The translations under genes and the position numbers were made by a program. Shown piece after piece: positions 18,404-27,291 of a DNA stretch of 64,000 bases. Source of the stretch: Ramlibacter ginsenosidimutans (GTDB lineage Bacteria > Pseudomonadota > Gammaproteobacteria > Burkholderiales > Burkholderiaceae_C); contig NZ_JAEPWM010000008.1 of assembly GCF_016654015.1 (NCBI RefSeq), forward strand, positions 124,001 through 188,000, given 5' to 3'. How positions within the stretch are numbered: position 1 is the first letter of the stretch; each line of letters opens with the position of its first letter. The notes below the pieces were generated by a model. It saw nothing but the letters and a program-made list of their open reading frames with translations. It was not told the DNA's origin and ran no database searches.

Positions 18404-19714
18404 TCAGCGCTTGTCGATCGGCTGCACGTCGCGCTTGACCGAGCCGGTGTACAGCTGGCGGGGCCGGCCGATCTTGTACTCGGGATCCGCGATCATCTCG
18501 TTCAGCTGCGCGATCCAGCCGACCGTGCGGGCCAGCGCGAAGATCGCGGTGAACAGGCTCACCGGGATGCCGATCGCGCGCTGAACGATGCCGGAGTAGA
18601 AGTCCACGTTCGGGTACAGCTTGCGGGAGACGAAGTACTCGTCTTCCAGCGCCACCTTCTCCAGCGCCATCGCCAGCTTGAACAGCGGGTCGTTGTGCAG
18701 GCCCAGGGCGTCCAGCACCTCGTGGCAGGTCTCGCGCATCAGCTTGGCGCGCGGGTCGTAGTTCTTGTACACGCGGTGGCCGAAGCCCATCAGCTTGACG
18801 TTGGAGTTCTTGTCCTTCACCTTGGCCACGAACTCGCCGATCTTGGCGACGCCGCCCATCTTCTGGATGTCTTCCAGCATGTTCAGCGCCGCTTCGTTGG
18901 CGCCGCCGTGCGCCGGACCCCACAGGCAGGCCACGCCGGCCGCGATGGCCGCGAACGGGTTGGTGCCGGAGGAGCCGCACAGGCGCACCGTGGAGGTGGA
19001 TGCGTTCTGCTCGTGGTCGGCGTGCAGGATGAAGATGCGGTCCATCGCGCGCACCAGCACCTCGTTGGGCTCGTACTCCTCGCACGGCGTGGCGAACATC
19101 ATCCGCATGAAGTTCGCCGTGTACGACAGCGAGTTCTTCGGGTACATGTAGGGCTGGCCCATCGAGTACTTGTACGCCATGGCCACCAGCGTCGGCATCT
19201 TCGCGATCAGGCGGATCGCGGAGATCTCGCGGTGCTCGGGATTGTTGATGTCCGTGCTGTCGTGATAGAAGGCCGACAGCGCGCCCACCAGGCCCGTCAT
19301 CACGGCCATCGGGTGCGCGTCGCGGCGGAAGCCGCGCAGGAAGAACTGCATCTGCTCGTTGACCATCGTGTGGTTGGTCACGCGCGCCACGAAGTCCTGC
19401 TTTTGCTGCGGGTTTGGCAGATTGCCGTACAGCAGCAGGTAGCAGGTCTCGAGATAGTCGCAGGAGGTCGCGAGCTGCTCGATGGGGTAGCCGCGGTACA
19501 GCAGCTCGCCCTTGTCGCCGTCGATGTACGTGATGGTCGACTGGCACGAGGCCGTGGACATGAAGCCCGGGTCGTACGTGAACATGCCGGTCTGCGCATA
19601 CAGCTTGCGGATGTCGATCACGTCCGGGCCGATAGTGCCCTGGTAGACGGGCATTTCGACGCTCGGGCTGCCGTTGCTGAAGGACAGCGTGGCCTTGTTG
19701 TCGGCGATTTTCAT
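18404..19714 (-). CDS. gltA: Type II citrate synthase
   Basis: Condenses oxaloacetate and acetyl-CoA to citrate, the entry step of the TCA cycle. The 436-residue protein is the hexameric Gram-negative type, with catalytic residues H269 ([11 protein letters not shown]), H313 ([13 protein letters not shown]) and D371 (DFYSGI), matching E. coli H264, H305 and D362. The ATG at 19714 follows a TTGAGGAAAACC ribosome site; the preceding TTG adds only four residues and is less likely. It lies 19 bp after sdhE, at the end of the sdhC-sdhD-sdhA-sdhB-sdhE-gltA run, and is followed by a strong terminator. Confidence 0.98.
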   Translation of the reverse strand: MKIADNKATLSFSNGSPSVEMPVYQGTIGPDVIDIRKLYAQTGMFTYDPGFMSTASCQSTITYIDGDKGELLYRGYPIEQLATSCDYLETCYLLLYGNLPNPQQKQDFVARVTNHTMVNEQMQFFLRGFRRDAHPMAVMTGLVGALSAFYHDSTDINNPEHREISAIRLIAKMPTLVAMAYKYSMGQPYMYPKNSLSYTANFMRMMFATPCEEYEPNEVLVRAMDRIFILHADHEQNASTSTVRLCGSSGTNPFAAIAAGVACLWGPAHGGANEAALNMLEDIQKMGGVAKIGEFVAKVKDKNSNVKLMGFGHRVYKNYDPRAKLMRETCHEVLDALGLHNDPLFKLAMALEKVALEDEYFVSRKLYPNVDFYSGIVQRAIGIPVSLFTAIFALARTVGWIAQLNEMIADPEYKIGRPRQLYTGSVKRDVQPIDKR

Positions 19715-19733
19715 GGTTTTCCTCAACAGGTAT

Positions 19734-20024
19734 TCAATGCCCAGGTGCTGGTGTCGCCGCCGGCCTGCGCAGCATCCCCAGTACTTCGTTCACATCCGCA
19801 CGATCCAGTCCCCCTTGCGGGTTGCGCCGCCGCAGCAGCAGGTCGAGCAGGTCGTTGTCGGCCAGGTCCATCAGGTCCCCGAGCGCTTGCGCCTGGCGCA
19901 CCGTCAGGGCGTCGGCGTAGCGTTCGAAAAAGCGCTCGATGAACAGGTCGTTCTCCAGCAGCCCGCGCCGGCAGCGCCAGCGCAGCTTGCTCAGCGCGCG
20001 TTCATCGAGCAGCGTTTCGGCCAT
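19734..20024 (-). CDS. sdhE: Succinate dehydrogenase FAD assembly factor
   Basis: A 96-residue protein of the SdhE/Sdh5 family, which promotes covalent attachment of FAD to SdhA. The diagnostic RGxxE motif is present (R20-G21-L-L-E24 in RRGLLEND). I chose the ATG at 20024 because [20 protein letters not shown] fits the family; an ATG at 20039, overlapping the sdhB stop as TGATG, would add five residues. It sits between sdhB and gltA, the normal place in Burkholderiales. The C-terminus has a short Pro/Ala tail. Confidence 0.93.
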   Translation of the reverse strand: MAETLLDERALSKLRWRCRRGLLENDLFIERFFERYADALTVRQAQALGDLMDLADNDLLDLLLRRRNPQGGLDRADVNEVLGMLRRPAATPAPGH

Positions 20025-20038
20025 TGTCCAACAAAGCA

Positions 20039-20746
20039 TCAGACCGCGCGGCGGACCATCAATTCCTTGATCTTGCCGATCGCCATGGTCGGGTTCAGCC
20101 CCTTCGGGCAGACGTCCACGCAGTTCATGATGGTGTGGCAGCGGAAGAGCCGGTACGGATCCTCGAGATTGTCCAGGCGGGCGTTGGTGGCGTCATCGCG
20201 GCTGTCGGCGATGAAGCGGTAGGCCTGCAGCAGGCCGGCGGGACCCACGAACTTGTCCGGGTTCCACCAGAAGCTGGGGCAGCTGGTCGAGCAGCTCGCG
20301 CACAGGATGCACTCGTACAGGCCGTTGAGCTCGTCGCGCTCCTCGGGCGACTGCAGGCGCTCCTTCTCGGGCGGGATGCTGTCGTTGACGAGGTAGGGCT
20401 TGATCGAGTTGTACTGCTTGAAGAACTGCGTCATGTCCACGATCAGGTCGCGGATGACGGGCAGGCCGGGCAGGGGCTTGAGCGTGATCGGCTTGTCGCC
20501 CAGCGAACGCAGGTTGGTGAGGCACGCGAGCCCGTTCTTGCCGTTGATGTTCATCGCGTCCGAACCGCAGACGCCTTCGCGGCAGGAGCGGCGGAAGGCG
20601 ATCGACGGGTCCTGCGCCTTGAGCTTCATCAGGGCGTCGAGCAGCATGCGCTCGTTGCCCTCCAGCTCGATCTCCACCGTCTGCATGTAGGGCTTGGCGT
20701 CCTTGTCCGGGTCGTAGCGGTAGATGTGGAAGGTGCGCTTTTGCAT
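20039..20746 (-). CDS. sdhB: Succinate dehydrogenase iron-sulfur subunit
   Basis: The electron-transfer subunit of complex II. The 235-residue protein carries the [2Fe-2S] cysteines in CREGVCGSDAMNINGKNGLAC (about residues 55-75), the [4Fe-4S] set in CILCASCSTSC (about 146-156) and the [3Fe-4S] set closing with CHTIMNCVDVCPKG (about 203-216). It passes electrons from the SdhA flavin to ubiquinone at the SdhCD membrane anchor. It follows sdhA after a 54-bp gap. Confidence 0.98.
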   Translation of the reverse strand: MQKRTFHIYRYDPDKDAKPYMQTVEIELEGNERMLLDALMKLKAQDPSIAFRRSCREGVCGSDAMNINGKNGLACLTNLRSLGDKPITLKPLPGLPVIRDLIVDMTQFFKQYNSIKPYLVNDSIPPEKERLQSPEERDELNGLYECILCASCSTSCPSFWWNPDKFVGPAGLLQAYRFIADSRDDATNARLDNLEDPYRLFRCHTIMNCVDVCPKGLNPTMAIGKIKELMVRRAV

Positions 20747-20800
20747 GGAGTGGTCCGTATCCTGAATCTAGGCGGGAATGAGGTGCGCAGTAGCACGTAA

Positions 20801-22609
20801 TCAGAAGGTCCGCACCTTGGGCGGCACGGAGTCCACCGACAGCGGCTTCAGCTGCACGGGCTTGTAGTCCAGCCGGTTGCCCTGGCTGTACCACAGGCTG
20901 TGCTTCATCCAGTGCGCATCGTCGCGTCCGAGCGGGGCGACCGGGTCGTCGGCCGGGCGTTCGTAGTCCATCACCGTGTGGGCGCCGCGGCATTCCTTGC
21001 GGGCGGCCGCCGAGACCATGGTGGCCTGCGCCACCTCGATCAGGTTGTCGACTTCCAGCGCCTCGATGCGCGCGGTGTTGAAGACCAGCGACTTGTCGCG
21101 CAGCTCGATGCCGTTCACGCGCTCGCGCAGGGCGGCGATCTTCTGGACACCCTCGTCCATGCCGGCCTGCGTGCGGAACACGCCCGCGTGCAGCTGCATG
21201 GTGGCGCGGATGTCGTTGGCGACGTCCTGCGCGTATTCGCCCTTCGCGCGGGACTCCAGCTGGTTCAGGCGCGCCAGCGAGTAGTCGGCAGCGTCGGCCG
21301 GCAGGGGCTTGTGCGACTTCGTCGTGCTCGCGAAGTCCACGATGTGGTTGCCCGCGGCCTTGCCGAACACCAGCAGGTCCAGCAGCGAGTTGGTGCCCAG
21401 GCGGTTGGCGCCGTGCACGCTGACGCAGGAGCATTCGCCCACCGCATACAGGCCGTTCACGGGGTCGTTGTCGCTGCCGTTCCGCTGCAGCACCACCTGG
21501 CCGTGGATGTTGGTCGGGATGCCGCCCATCTGGTAGTGGATGGTGGGCACGACCGGGATCGGCTCGCGCGTGATGTCCACGTTGGCGAAGTTGATGCCGA
21601 TCTCGTAGACGGAGGGCAGGCGCTTGTGGATGGTGTCGGCGCCGAGGTGGTCGAGCTTGAGCAGCACGTAGTCCTTGTTGGGACCGCAGCCGCGCCCTTC
21701 CTTGATCTCCTGGTCCATCGAGCGCGAGACGAAGTCGCGCGGCGCCAGGTCCTTCAGCGTGGGCGCATAGCGCTCCATGAAGCGCTCGCCGTTGCTGTTC
21801 AACAGGATCGCGCCTTCGCCGCGGCAGCCCTCGGTCAGCAGCACGCCCGCGCCGGCGACGCCGGTCGGGTGGAACTGCCAGAACTCCATGTCTTCCAGCG
21901 GGATGCCGGCGCGCGCCGCCATGCCCAGGCCGTCGCCGGTGTTGATGAAGGCGTTGGTGGAGGCCGCGAAGATGCGGCCCGCGCCGCCGGTGGCCAGCAG
22001 CACGGTCTTGGCGTGCAGCACGTGCAGGTCGCCGGTTTCCATCTCCAGCGCGGTCACGCCGACCACGTCGCCCTCGGCGTCGCGGATCAGGTCGAGCGCC
22101 ATCCACTCCACGAAGAAGCTGGTCCTGGCCTTCACGTTCTGCTGGTACAGCGTGTGCAGCATCGCGTGGCCCGTGCGGTCGGCGGCGGCGCAGGCGCGCT
22201 GCACCGGCTTCTCACCGTAGTTCGCCGTGTGGCCGCCGAAGGGACGCTGGTAGATCGTGCCGTCGGGGTTGCGGTCGAACGGCATGCCGAAGTGCTCGAG
22301 CTCGTACACGACCTTCGGCGCCTCGCGGCACATGTATTCGATCGCGTCCTGGTCGCCCAGCCAGTCGCCGCCCTTGACGGTGTCGTAGAAGTGGTAGTGC
22401 CAGTTGTCCTCGGACATGTTGCCCAGCGAGGCGCCGATGCCGCCTTGCGCCGCCACCGTGTGCGAGCGGGTGGGGAACACCTTCGACAGCACGGCCACGT
22501 TCAGGCCGGCGAGGGACAGTTGGAGGGAGGCGCGCATGCCGGAGCCGCCGGCGCCCACGATGACGACGTCGAACTTGCGCGTCGTGACGTTGCTCTTGGT
22601 ATATGCCAT
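20801..22609 (-). CDS. sdhA: Succinate dehydrogenase flavoprotein subunit
   Basis: The catalytic subunit of complex II: oxidises succinate to fumarate and carries covalent FAD. The 602-residue protein has the dinucleotide-binding GAGGSGMRASLQLS (from about residue 20), the SHTVAAQGG block with the flavin-linking histidine, the active-site HPTGVAGAGVLLTEGCRGEG and the catalytic-arginine region. Length is normal. It lies 10 bp after sdhD. Its flavin is expected to be loaded by the SdhE encoded two genes downstream. Confidence 0.98.
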   Translation of the reverse strand: MAYTKSNVTTRKFDVVIVGAGGSGMRASLQLSLAGLNVAVLSKVFPTRSHTVAAQGGIGASLGNMSEDNWHYHFYDTVKGGDWLGDQDAIEYMCREAPKVVYELEHFGMPFDRNPDGTIYQRPFGGHTANYGEKPVQRACAAADRTGHAMLHTLYQQNVKARTSFFVEWMALDLIRDAEGDVVGVTALEMETGDLHVLHAKTVLLATGGAGRIFAASTNAFINTGDGLGMAARAGIPLEDMEFWQFHPTGVAGAGVLLTEGCRGEGAILLNSNGERFMERYAPTLKDLAPRDFVSRSMDQEIKEGRGCGPNKDYVLLKLDHLGADTIHKRLPSVYEIGINFANVDITREPIPVVPTIHYQMGGIPTNIHGQVVLQRNGSDNDPVNGLYAVGECSCVSVHGANRLGTNSLLDLLVFGKAAGNHIVDFASTTKSHKPLPADAADYSLARLNQLESRAKGEYAQDVANDIRATMQLHAGVFRTQAGMDEGVQKIAALRERVNGIELRDKSLVFNTARIEALEVDNLIEVAQATMVSAAARKECRGAHTVMDYERPADDPVAPLGRDDAHWMKHSLWYSQGNRLDYKPVQLKPLSVDSVPPKVRTF

Positions 22610-22619
22610 TGTTTCGTCC

Positions 22620-22985
22620 TCAGACCCGCCACAGCACCTGGATGGCCCAGCCCGCGCAGCCGAGGAGCCACACGATGACCAGGAACTGGAGGACCAGGCG
22701 CACGCCCACGGGCTTGACGTAGTCCATCAGCACGTCGCGCATGCCGACCCACACGTGGTAGATCAGGCCGACGATGGTGGCGAAGGTGAGCGCCTTCATC
22801 CATTGCGGATGGAAGATGCCGGCCCAGCCGTCGTAGCCGACCGGGCCGCGGGTGAAGAGCACTTGCGCCAGCACCACCAGCGTGGTGCAGGCCATGAGAA
22901 CGGCGGTGACGCGCTGGGCCAGCCAGTCGCGGGTGCCGTAGTGCGCACCGACGACGGTGCGGCGGGAGCCGTAGTTGACAGCCAT
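22620..22985 (-). CDS. sdhD: Succinate dehydrogenase membrane anchor subunit
   Basis: A 121-residue hydrophobic protein with three membrane helices that, with SdhC, binds haem b and ubiquinone. The start at 22985 gives MAVNYGSRRTVVGAHYGTRD, then the ALTFATIVGLIYHVWVGMRD helix that supplies the haem-ligand histidine region, then VLMDYVKPVGVRL. It lies 14 bp after sdhC and 10 bp before sdhA. Assignment rests on position and this motif, as anchors diverge quickly. Confidence 0.94.
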   Translation of the reverse strand: MAVNYGSRRTVVGAHYGTRDWLAQRVTAVLMACTTLVVLAQVLFTRGPVGYDGWAGIFHPQWMKALTFATIVGLIYHVWVGMRDVLMDYVKPVGVRLVLQFLVIVWLLGCAGWAIQVLWRV

Positions 22986-22999
22986 TGGGGTTGTTCCGG

Positions 23000-23425
23000 T
23001 TAGTAGAGGCCGAACAGCTTCGCGCCCAGGACCACGGTGAGCAGCAGGCTCACGACGAGCGTGACGCGCGCCGAGGTGTTGCCCCAGCTCTTGGTCACCG
23101 CCTTGTGGCTCACGTCCATCCACACGTGGCGCACCCCCGCGATGAAGTGGTGCAGGTAGGCCCAGATCAGCAGCAGCGCCACCAGCTTCAGGACCACGCC
23201 GCCCGCGCCGCCCGCGAAGGCACTGCGGAAGCGCGCGTACGAAATCTCCGAGGACACCGAGGTGTCGAAGATCCACAGGATGAAGGGCAGCAGGACGAAC
23301 ATCAGCACGCCGCTGATGCGATGCAGGATCGACACCCAGCCCGGCGCCGGCAGGCTGTACGTCGGCAGGTCCTTGAAGGCGTTGATGTTGCGGAACTCTG
23401 GCCGCTTCCTGGCGAGCTCTGTCAT
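23000..23425 (-). CDS. sdhC: Succinate dehydrogenase cytochrome b556 subunit
   Basis: A 141-residue membrane anchor and first gene of the sdh operon. The ATG at 23425 gives MTELARKRPEFRNINAFKDL, followed by the quinone-site text SILHRISGVLMF (Ser and Arg of the ubiquinone pocket) near residue 38 and HHFIAGVRHVWMD near residue 90, which carries the haem-ligand histidine. Three membrane helices are evident. The 110 bp upstream of the start, before a large inverted repeat, should hold the operon promoter, but I see no convincing -35/-10 pair. Confidence 0.95.
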   Translation of the reverse strand: MTELARKRPEFRNINAFKDLPTYSLPAPGWVSILHRISGVLMFVLLPFILWIFDTSVSSEISYARFRSAFAGGAGGVVLKLVALLLIWAYLHHFIAGVRHVWMDVSHKAVTKSWGNTSARVTLVVSLLLTVVLGAKLFGLY

Positions 23426-23535
23426 GTCGTTGTTTCTTTCGTGGACGGATATCGGTGCGGACAAAATTCTATTGCAACGCAACAGAGTGCTTCGGCCGAC
23501 CGGCGCCGACCTTGCGCCCCGCGCGGTGAAAGCCT

Positions 23536-23753
23536 AGAAGCTGTGGATGAATTGATCGCGCCCACGACGGTACGCCTCAGGGCGCAGGCGTAGGCGCGGC
23601 CCGCAGTCCAGGCTGGCCGCCTGGACAAGGGGCGCAACGCCCGCATGCGCCCTGAGGCGTGCCGGCCCGCAGGGCGAGCCTGGTCGCGAGCGTCGATGAA
23701 TCCCTGACGCCAGGCAGGCCCGCGTGGGTGTGAGCAATTCATTCACAGCTTCT
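23536..23753. repeat. 218-bp MITE-like imperfect palindrome upstream of sdhC
   Basis: Outer arms AGAAGCTGTGGATGAATTG and CAATTCATTCACAGCTTCT match at 18 of 19 positions when inverted. Inside lie a perfect 15-bp pair ACGCCTCAGGGCGCA / TGCGCCCTGAGGCGT and a hairpin GTCCAGGC/GCCTGGAC. The right end touches the stop codon of the GntR gene. Short open frames inside it have no family resemblance. No clear target-site duplication flanks it. Confidence 0.75.
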
Positions 23754-24535
23754 CAATTCAACTCGTTGCGGTAGTGGTGGGAGTCAGTGCGATAGAGGCC
23801 GCGGCGCAGCTCCATGGGTACGTCGTTATACGTATAGGACAGCCGCTCGACGGACAGCAGCGGTGCGCCCGGCGCCACGCCGAGCAGTGCAGCCTGCTGC
23901 ACGTCCGCCGCCACGGCGCGGATCTTTTCCTCGGCGCGCACCATGCGCACGCCGAATTCGACTTCGAAGAGGGCATAGGTCGGACCCTGGTGCGCGGCGA
24001 GCTGTTCGGCCGTCAGTCCCTTGAAGGGATGGCCGGGCAGCCAGAGGTCCTCGAGGATGGTCGGCACGCCCGCGAACGAGAGCACGCGCCGCACCTGCAG
24101 CACCGGGTCTCCCGTGCGCAGCTGCAGCGACCGCGCGACCTCGGCGCTCGCGCGCTGGCGCCTGCACTCGAGGATGTTGCGCTGCGCCGCGCCTTCGCCG
24201 CCGCCTCCGCTGTCGGGCACCAGCCGCAGGAAGCGGTAGCGCGTGTGCCGCTCCGCGTGCGTCGCCACGAAGGTGCCCTTGCCCTGCCGGCGCACGACGA
24301 GGTTCTCCGCGGCGAGCTCGTCGATCGCCTTGCGCACCGTGCCCTGGCTCACACGGAAGCGCGCGGCCAGCTCGATCTCGCTCGGGATCGCTTCGCCCGG
24401 CTTCCATTCACCTGCTTCGAGGCTCTGCAGGATCAGTCCCTTGATCTGCTGGTACAGCGGGCTGAACGCAGGGGTGCCCGCGCCGGCCGCATCGGGCAGG
24501 GCGCTGCTGTCGAAGGAGGACGGGGATGGGGCCAT
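23753..24535 (-). CDS. GntR-family regulator with UTRA domain (HutC subfamily)
   Basis: The 260-residue protein has an N-terminal winged helix (about residues 27-92: PLYQQIKGLILQSLEAGEWK, PSEIELAARFRVSQGTVRKA) and a C-terminal UTRA ligand-binding domain (about 110-255). It lies between the sdh operon and mdh and diverges from mdh. HutC-type members bind small carboxylates, amino acids or sugar phosphates, so control of TCA genes by a pathway intermediate is a good inference. A palindrome TCTTATATAAGA lies 40 bp upstream of its start. I chose the ATG at 24535; an in-frame GTG at 24556 would add seven residues. Confidence 0.92.
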   Translation of the reverse strand: MAPSPSSFDSSALPDAAGAGTPAFSPLYQQIKGLILQSLEAGEWKPGEAIPSEIELAARFRVSQGTVRKAIDELAAENLVVRRQGKGTFVATHAERHTRYRFLRLVPDSGGGGEGAAQRNILECRRQRASAEVARSLQLRTGDPVLQVRRVLSFAGVPTILEDLWLPGHPFKGLTAEQLAAHQGPTYALFEVEFGVRMVRAEEKIRAVAADVQQAALLGVAPGAPLLSVERLSYTYNDVPMELRRGLYRTDSHHYRNELN

Positions 24536-24575
24536 GGGCGGGTCGGGTGCGGGCACCCGGATGTCCTTGATGATA

Positions 24576-24587
24576 TCTTATATAAGA
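24576..24587. promoter_or_regulatory. Palindrome TCTTATATAAGA between gntR and mdh, candidate operator
   Basis: A perfect 12-bp palindrome in the divergent control region, just upstream of the mdh -35 box. Read on the minus strand the 15-mer GTCTTATATAAGATA is identical to one at 46.83 kb upstream of the DUF3579 gene. Such an AT-rich palindrome stands out in this GC-rich DNA. The adjacent GntR protein is the obvious candidate to bind it; this is inference. Confidence 0.6.
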
Positions 24588-24598
24588 CATAAGACGCG

Positions 24599-24628
24599 TT
24601 GACCCGCGCGTGTCGGCGCGGGTAAACT
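24599..24628 (+). promoter_or_regulatory. Candidate sigma-70 promoter for mdh
   Basis: TTGACC (24599-24604) and TAAACT (24623-24628) are separated by 18 bp, about 110 bp upstream of the mdh ATG. The TCTTATATAAGA palindrome sits 11 bp upstream of the -35 box. Confidence 0.5.
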
Positions 24629-24738
24629 CCGGGCCTGTCCACGCAGGGCCGACCGGGCCGCACAGGCGTTCGCCTCCCCGTCCCACGCCCCCACGCCGAC
24701 TCCCTGATCGCATCCCCACTTCCATCCGGAGAATTTCC

Positions 24739-25725
24739 ATGAGCAAGAAGCCCGTCCGCGTCGCCGTCACCGGCGCCGCCGGCCAGATCGGTTATGCCCT
24801 GCTGTTCCGCATCGCCTCCGGCGAGATGCTGGGCAAGGACCAGCCCGTGATCCTGCAGCTGCTGGAGATCCCCGACGAGAAGGCGCAGAAGGCGCTCAAG
24901 GGCGTGATGATGGAACTGGAAGACTGCGCCTTCCCGCTGCTGGCCGGCATGGAAGCGCACAGCGACCCGATGACGGCGTTCAAGGACACCGACTATGCGC
25001 TGCTGGTCGGCGCCCGTCCGCGCGGCCCCGGCATGGAGCGCAAGGACCTGCTGTCGGCCAACGCGCAGATCTTCACGGCGCAGGGCAAGGCGCTCGACAA
25101 GGTCGCCTCCCGCAACGTCAAGGTGCTGGTGGTCGGCAACCCCGCCAACACCAACGCCTACATCGCGATGAAGAGCGCGCCCAGCCTGCCGCGCAAGAAC
25201 TTCACCGCCATGCTCCGCCTGGACCACAACCGCGCGCTGTCGCAGATCGCCGCGAAGATCGGCGCCCAGGTCGCCGACATCGAGAAGCTCACGGTGTGGG
25301 GCAACCACTCGCCCACGATGTACGCCGACTACCGTTTCGCCACGGTCAACGGCAAGTCGGTCAAGGACCTGATCAACGACCAGGAATGGAACAAGAACGT
25401 GTTCCTGCCCACGGTCGGCAAGCGCGGCGCCGCGATCATCGAAGCGCGCGGGCTGTCCTCCGCCGCATCGGCTGCCAACGCCGCCATCGACCACATGCGC
25501 GACTGGGTCCTGGGCTCCAAGGGCAAGTGGGTCACGATGGGCATCCCGTCGGACGGCCAGTACGGCATTCCCAAGGACATCATCTTCGGCTTCCCGGTGA
25601 CGACCGAGAACGGCGAGTACAAGCTGGTCGAAGGCCTGCCCATCGACGCCTTCTCGCAGGAGCGCATAGCCCTGACGCTCAACGAGCTGAAGGAAGAACA
25701 GGCCGGGGTCGCGCACCTGCTCTGA
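24739..25725 (+). CDS. mdh: Malate dehydrogenase
   Basis: Interconverts malate and oxaloacetate with NAD+. The 328-residue protein belongs to the lactate/malate dehydrogenase group close to cytosolic-type MDH: NAD-binding [15 protein letters not shown] (residues 12-26), substrate motif RLDHNRA with D162, and catalytic H190 in [12 protein letters not shown]. The start ATG follows a CCGGAGAATTTCC ribosome site. It opens a plus-strand run mdh, citE-like gene, secreted protein gene, acnB with gaps of 8-17 bp, probably one transcript. Confidence 0.98.
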   Translation: MSKKPVRVAVTGAAGQIGYALLFRIASGEMLGKDQPVILQLLEIPDEKAQKALKGVMMELEDCAFPLLAGMEAHSDPMTAFKDTDYALLVGARPRGPGMERKDLLSANAQIFTAQGKALDKVASRNVKVLVVGNPANTNAYIAMKSAPSLPRKNFTAMLRLDHNRALSQIAAKIGAQVADIEKLTVWGNHSPTMYADYRFATVNGKSVKDLINDQEWNKNVFLPTVGKRGAAIIEARGLSSAASAANAAIDHMRDWVLGSKGKWVTMGIPSDGQYGIPKDIIFGFPVTTENGEYKLVEGLPIDAFSQERIALTLNELKEEQAGVAHLL

Positions 25726-25733
25726 GCGGCGTC

Positions 25734-26720
25734 ATGCATCCCAACGACCTCCTGCTCGGCGCGCAGGCGCGCACCGGCACGCTGCCGGTGTGCGACCACT
25801 ACAGCGGCGTGGAAGCGCGCATGCGCAAGAGCCTGGCGCTGCAGGAGGAGATGACGCAGGAGTTCGGCGCCTGCGTGTTCGACGTCACGCTCGACTGCGA
25901 GGACGGTGCGCCGGTCGGGGGCGAGGCGGAACATGCCGCGCTGGTGGCGGAACTCGCGCTGGGCGCCAAGCCCGGCGCACGGGTCGCGGTGCGCGTGCAT
26001 CCGGTGGACCATCCCGCGTTCGAGAACGATGTGGCCACGATCGCCGGCAAGGCCGGGCATCGCCTGGTGCACATCATGCTGCCCAAGGTCGAGACGCCGC
26101 AGGACGTCGAGCGCGCCAGCCGTGCGCTGCATGCCGCCGGCGCACGCGAGCTGCCGCTGCAAGGGCTGATCGAGTCGCCCGCGGCCGTGCACCGCGCCTT
26201 CGACATCGCCGCGCATCCGCGCATGCAGTCCCTCAGCTTCGGCCTGATGGACTTCGTGTCGGCGCACGGCGGCGCCATTCCCTCGGCGGGCATGGGCGTG
26301 CAGGGCCAGTTCACGCACCCGCTCGTGGTGCGCGCCAAACTCGAAATATCCTCCGCCTGCCATGCCCACGGCAAGGTGCCGTCGCACGGCGTCGTGACGG
26401 AGTTCAAGGACCGCGACGCTTTCCGCGCTGCGGCGTCGCGTGCGGCCAACGAGTTCGGTTACACGCGCATGTGGAGCATCCACCCCGACCAGATCAGGAC
26501 GATCGTGGAAGTGTTCGCTCCGTCGGCTGACGAAATTCACAAGGCGACACAACTTCTGCGCGCCGCGGAGGCCGCCGGGTGGGCACCGATCAGCTTCGAC
26601 GGCAAACTCGAGGACAGGGCGAGCTATCGCTACTACTGGCAGGTGCTGCAACGCGCCCACCAGACTGGGCGGCAGCTTCCCGAACAAGCGCGCGAATGGT
26701 TCGCGCGCAATCAGTCCTGA
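25734..26720 (+). CDS. HpcH/HpaI aldolase / citrate lyase beta (CitE)-like protein
   Basis: A 328-residue TIM-barrel protein of the CitE-like CoA-ester lyase family. Visible are the metal/CoA region [15 protein letters not shown] (about residues 48-62), a [17 protein letters not shown] strand and [14 protein letters not shown]. It starts 8 bp after the mdh stop and is followed 11 bp later by a secreted-protein gene, so it is part of the mdh-acnB run. No citrate-lyase alpha or gamma subunits are present, which argues against a true citrate lyase. Malyl-CoA, citramalyl-CoA or a related thioester are possible substrates, but none can be chosen from sequence. Confidence 0.85.
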   Translation: MHPNDLLLGAQARTGTLPVCDHYSGVEARMRKSLALQEEMTQEFGACVFDVTLDCEDGAPVGGEAEHAALVAELALGAKPGARVAVRVHPVDHPAFENDVATIAGKAGHRLVHIMLPKVETPQDVERASRALHAAGARELPLQGLIESPAAVHRAFDIAAHPRMQSLSFGLMDFVSAHGGAIPSAGMGVQGQFTHPLVVRAKLEISSACHAHGKVPSHGVVTEFKDRDAFRAAASRAANEFGYTRMWSIHPDQIRTIVEVFAPSADEIHKATQLLRAAEAAGWAPISFDGKLEDRASYRYYWQVLQRAHQTGRQLPEQAREWFARNQS

Positions 26721-26731
26721 GGAGAGACGTC

Positions 26732-27274
26732 ATGCGGAAGATCCTTGTTGCCAGTTTCCTGATCGCGGCGTTCGCCGGCAGCGCTTTTGCGCAGTCGCAG
26801 CCCGGTGCGGCCGCCGACAAGCCGGCGGCCAAGGCGAAGAAGCCGGTGAAGGTGAAGGACCACCCAGCCCCCACCCACCACCAGGCCATCGAAGAGGCGA
26901 CGCCGCTGTCGGAACCCGATCCCACCATCAAGCTGAACGATGCCCAGCTCGCGATCGCCAAGACCATCTTCACCGGCGTGATCCAGTGCGAACTGGGCGA
27001 GAAGGTCACGATCAAGCCGATGCGGCGCGAAGGCTTCTTCTTCGTCTCGCGCGGCATCCACCGCTTCGTGATGCACCCCGAGGAAAGCCGCACCGGCGCC
27101 ATCCGGCTGGAAGACCCGGTGCGCGGCGGCCTGTGGCTGCAGCTGGCCAACAAGTCCATGCTGATGAACCAGAAGGAAGGCAAGCGCCTTGCCGACGAAT
27201 GCCAGAGCCCCGAGCAGGTGACCTACGCCAAGAACATGAAGGCGGTCAACCTGCTGGAGCCCGAAAAGAAGTGA
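26732..27274 (+). CDS. Exported protein of unknown function in the mdh-acnB operon
   Basis: A 180-residue protein with a clear signal peptide (MRKILVASFLIAAFAGSAFA, cleavage before QSQPG), a Lys/Ala/Pro linker and a compact domain with strands such as VIQCELGEKVTIKPM and GFFFVSRGIHRFVMHPEES. The start follows a GAGGAGAGACGTC ribosome site. I do not recognise a named family. The conserved-looking domain and its place between the citE-like gene and acnB suggest a periplasmic role that is co-regulated with the TCA genes, but nothing in the sequence gives a reaction. Confidence 0.85.
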   Translation: MRKILVASFLIAAFAGSAFAQSQPGAAADKPAAKAKKPVKVKDHPAPTHHQAIEEATPLSEPDPTIKLNDAQLAIAKTIFTGVIQCELGEKVTIKPMRREGFFFVSRGIHRFVMHPEESRTGAIRLEDPVRGGLWLQLANKSMLMNQKEGKRLADECQSPEQVTYAKNMKAVNLLEPEKK

Positions 27275-27291
27275 TTTAACCGAGAGAACCC

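Noticed and set aside
23534..23746. A 70-codon minus-strand frame inside the 218-bp palindrome
   Set aside because: It is made of inverted-repeat sequence and its composition (Arg/Pro/Cys) fits no protein family; the DNA structure explains it better.
25734..26720. Citrate lyase operon
   Set aside because: Only a CitE-like protein is present, without the alpha and gamma subunits or the ligase genes.
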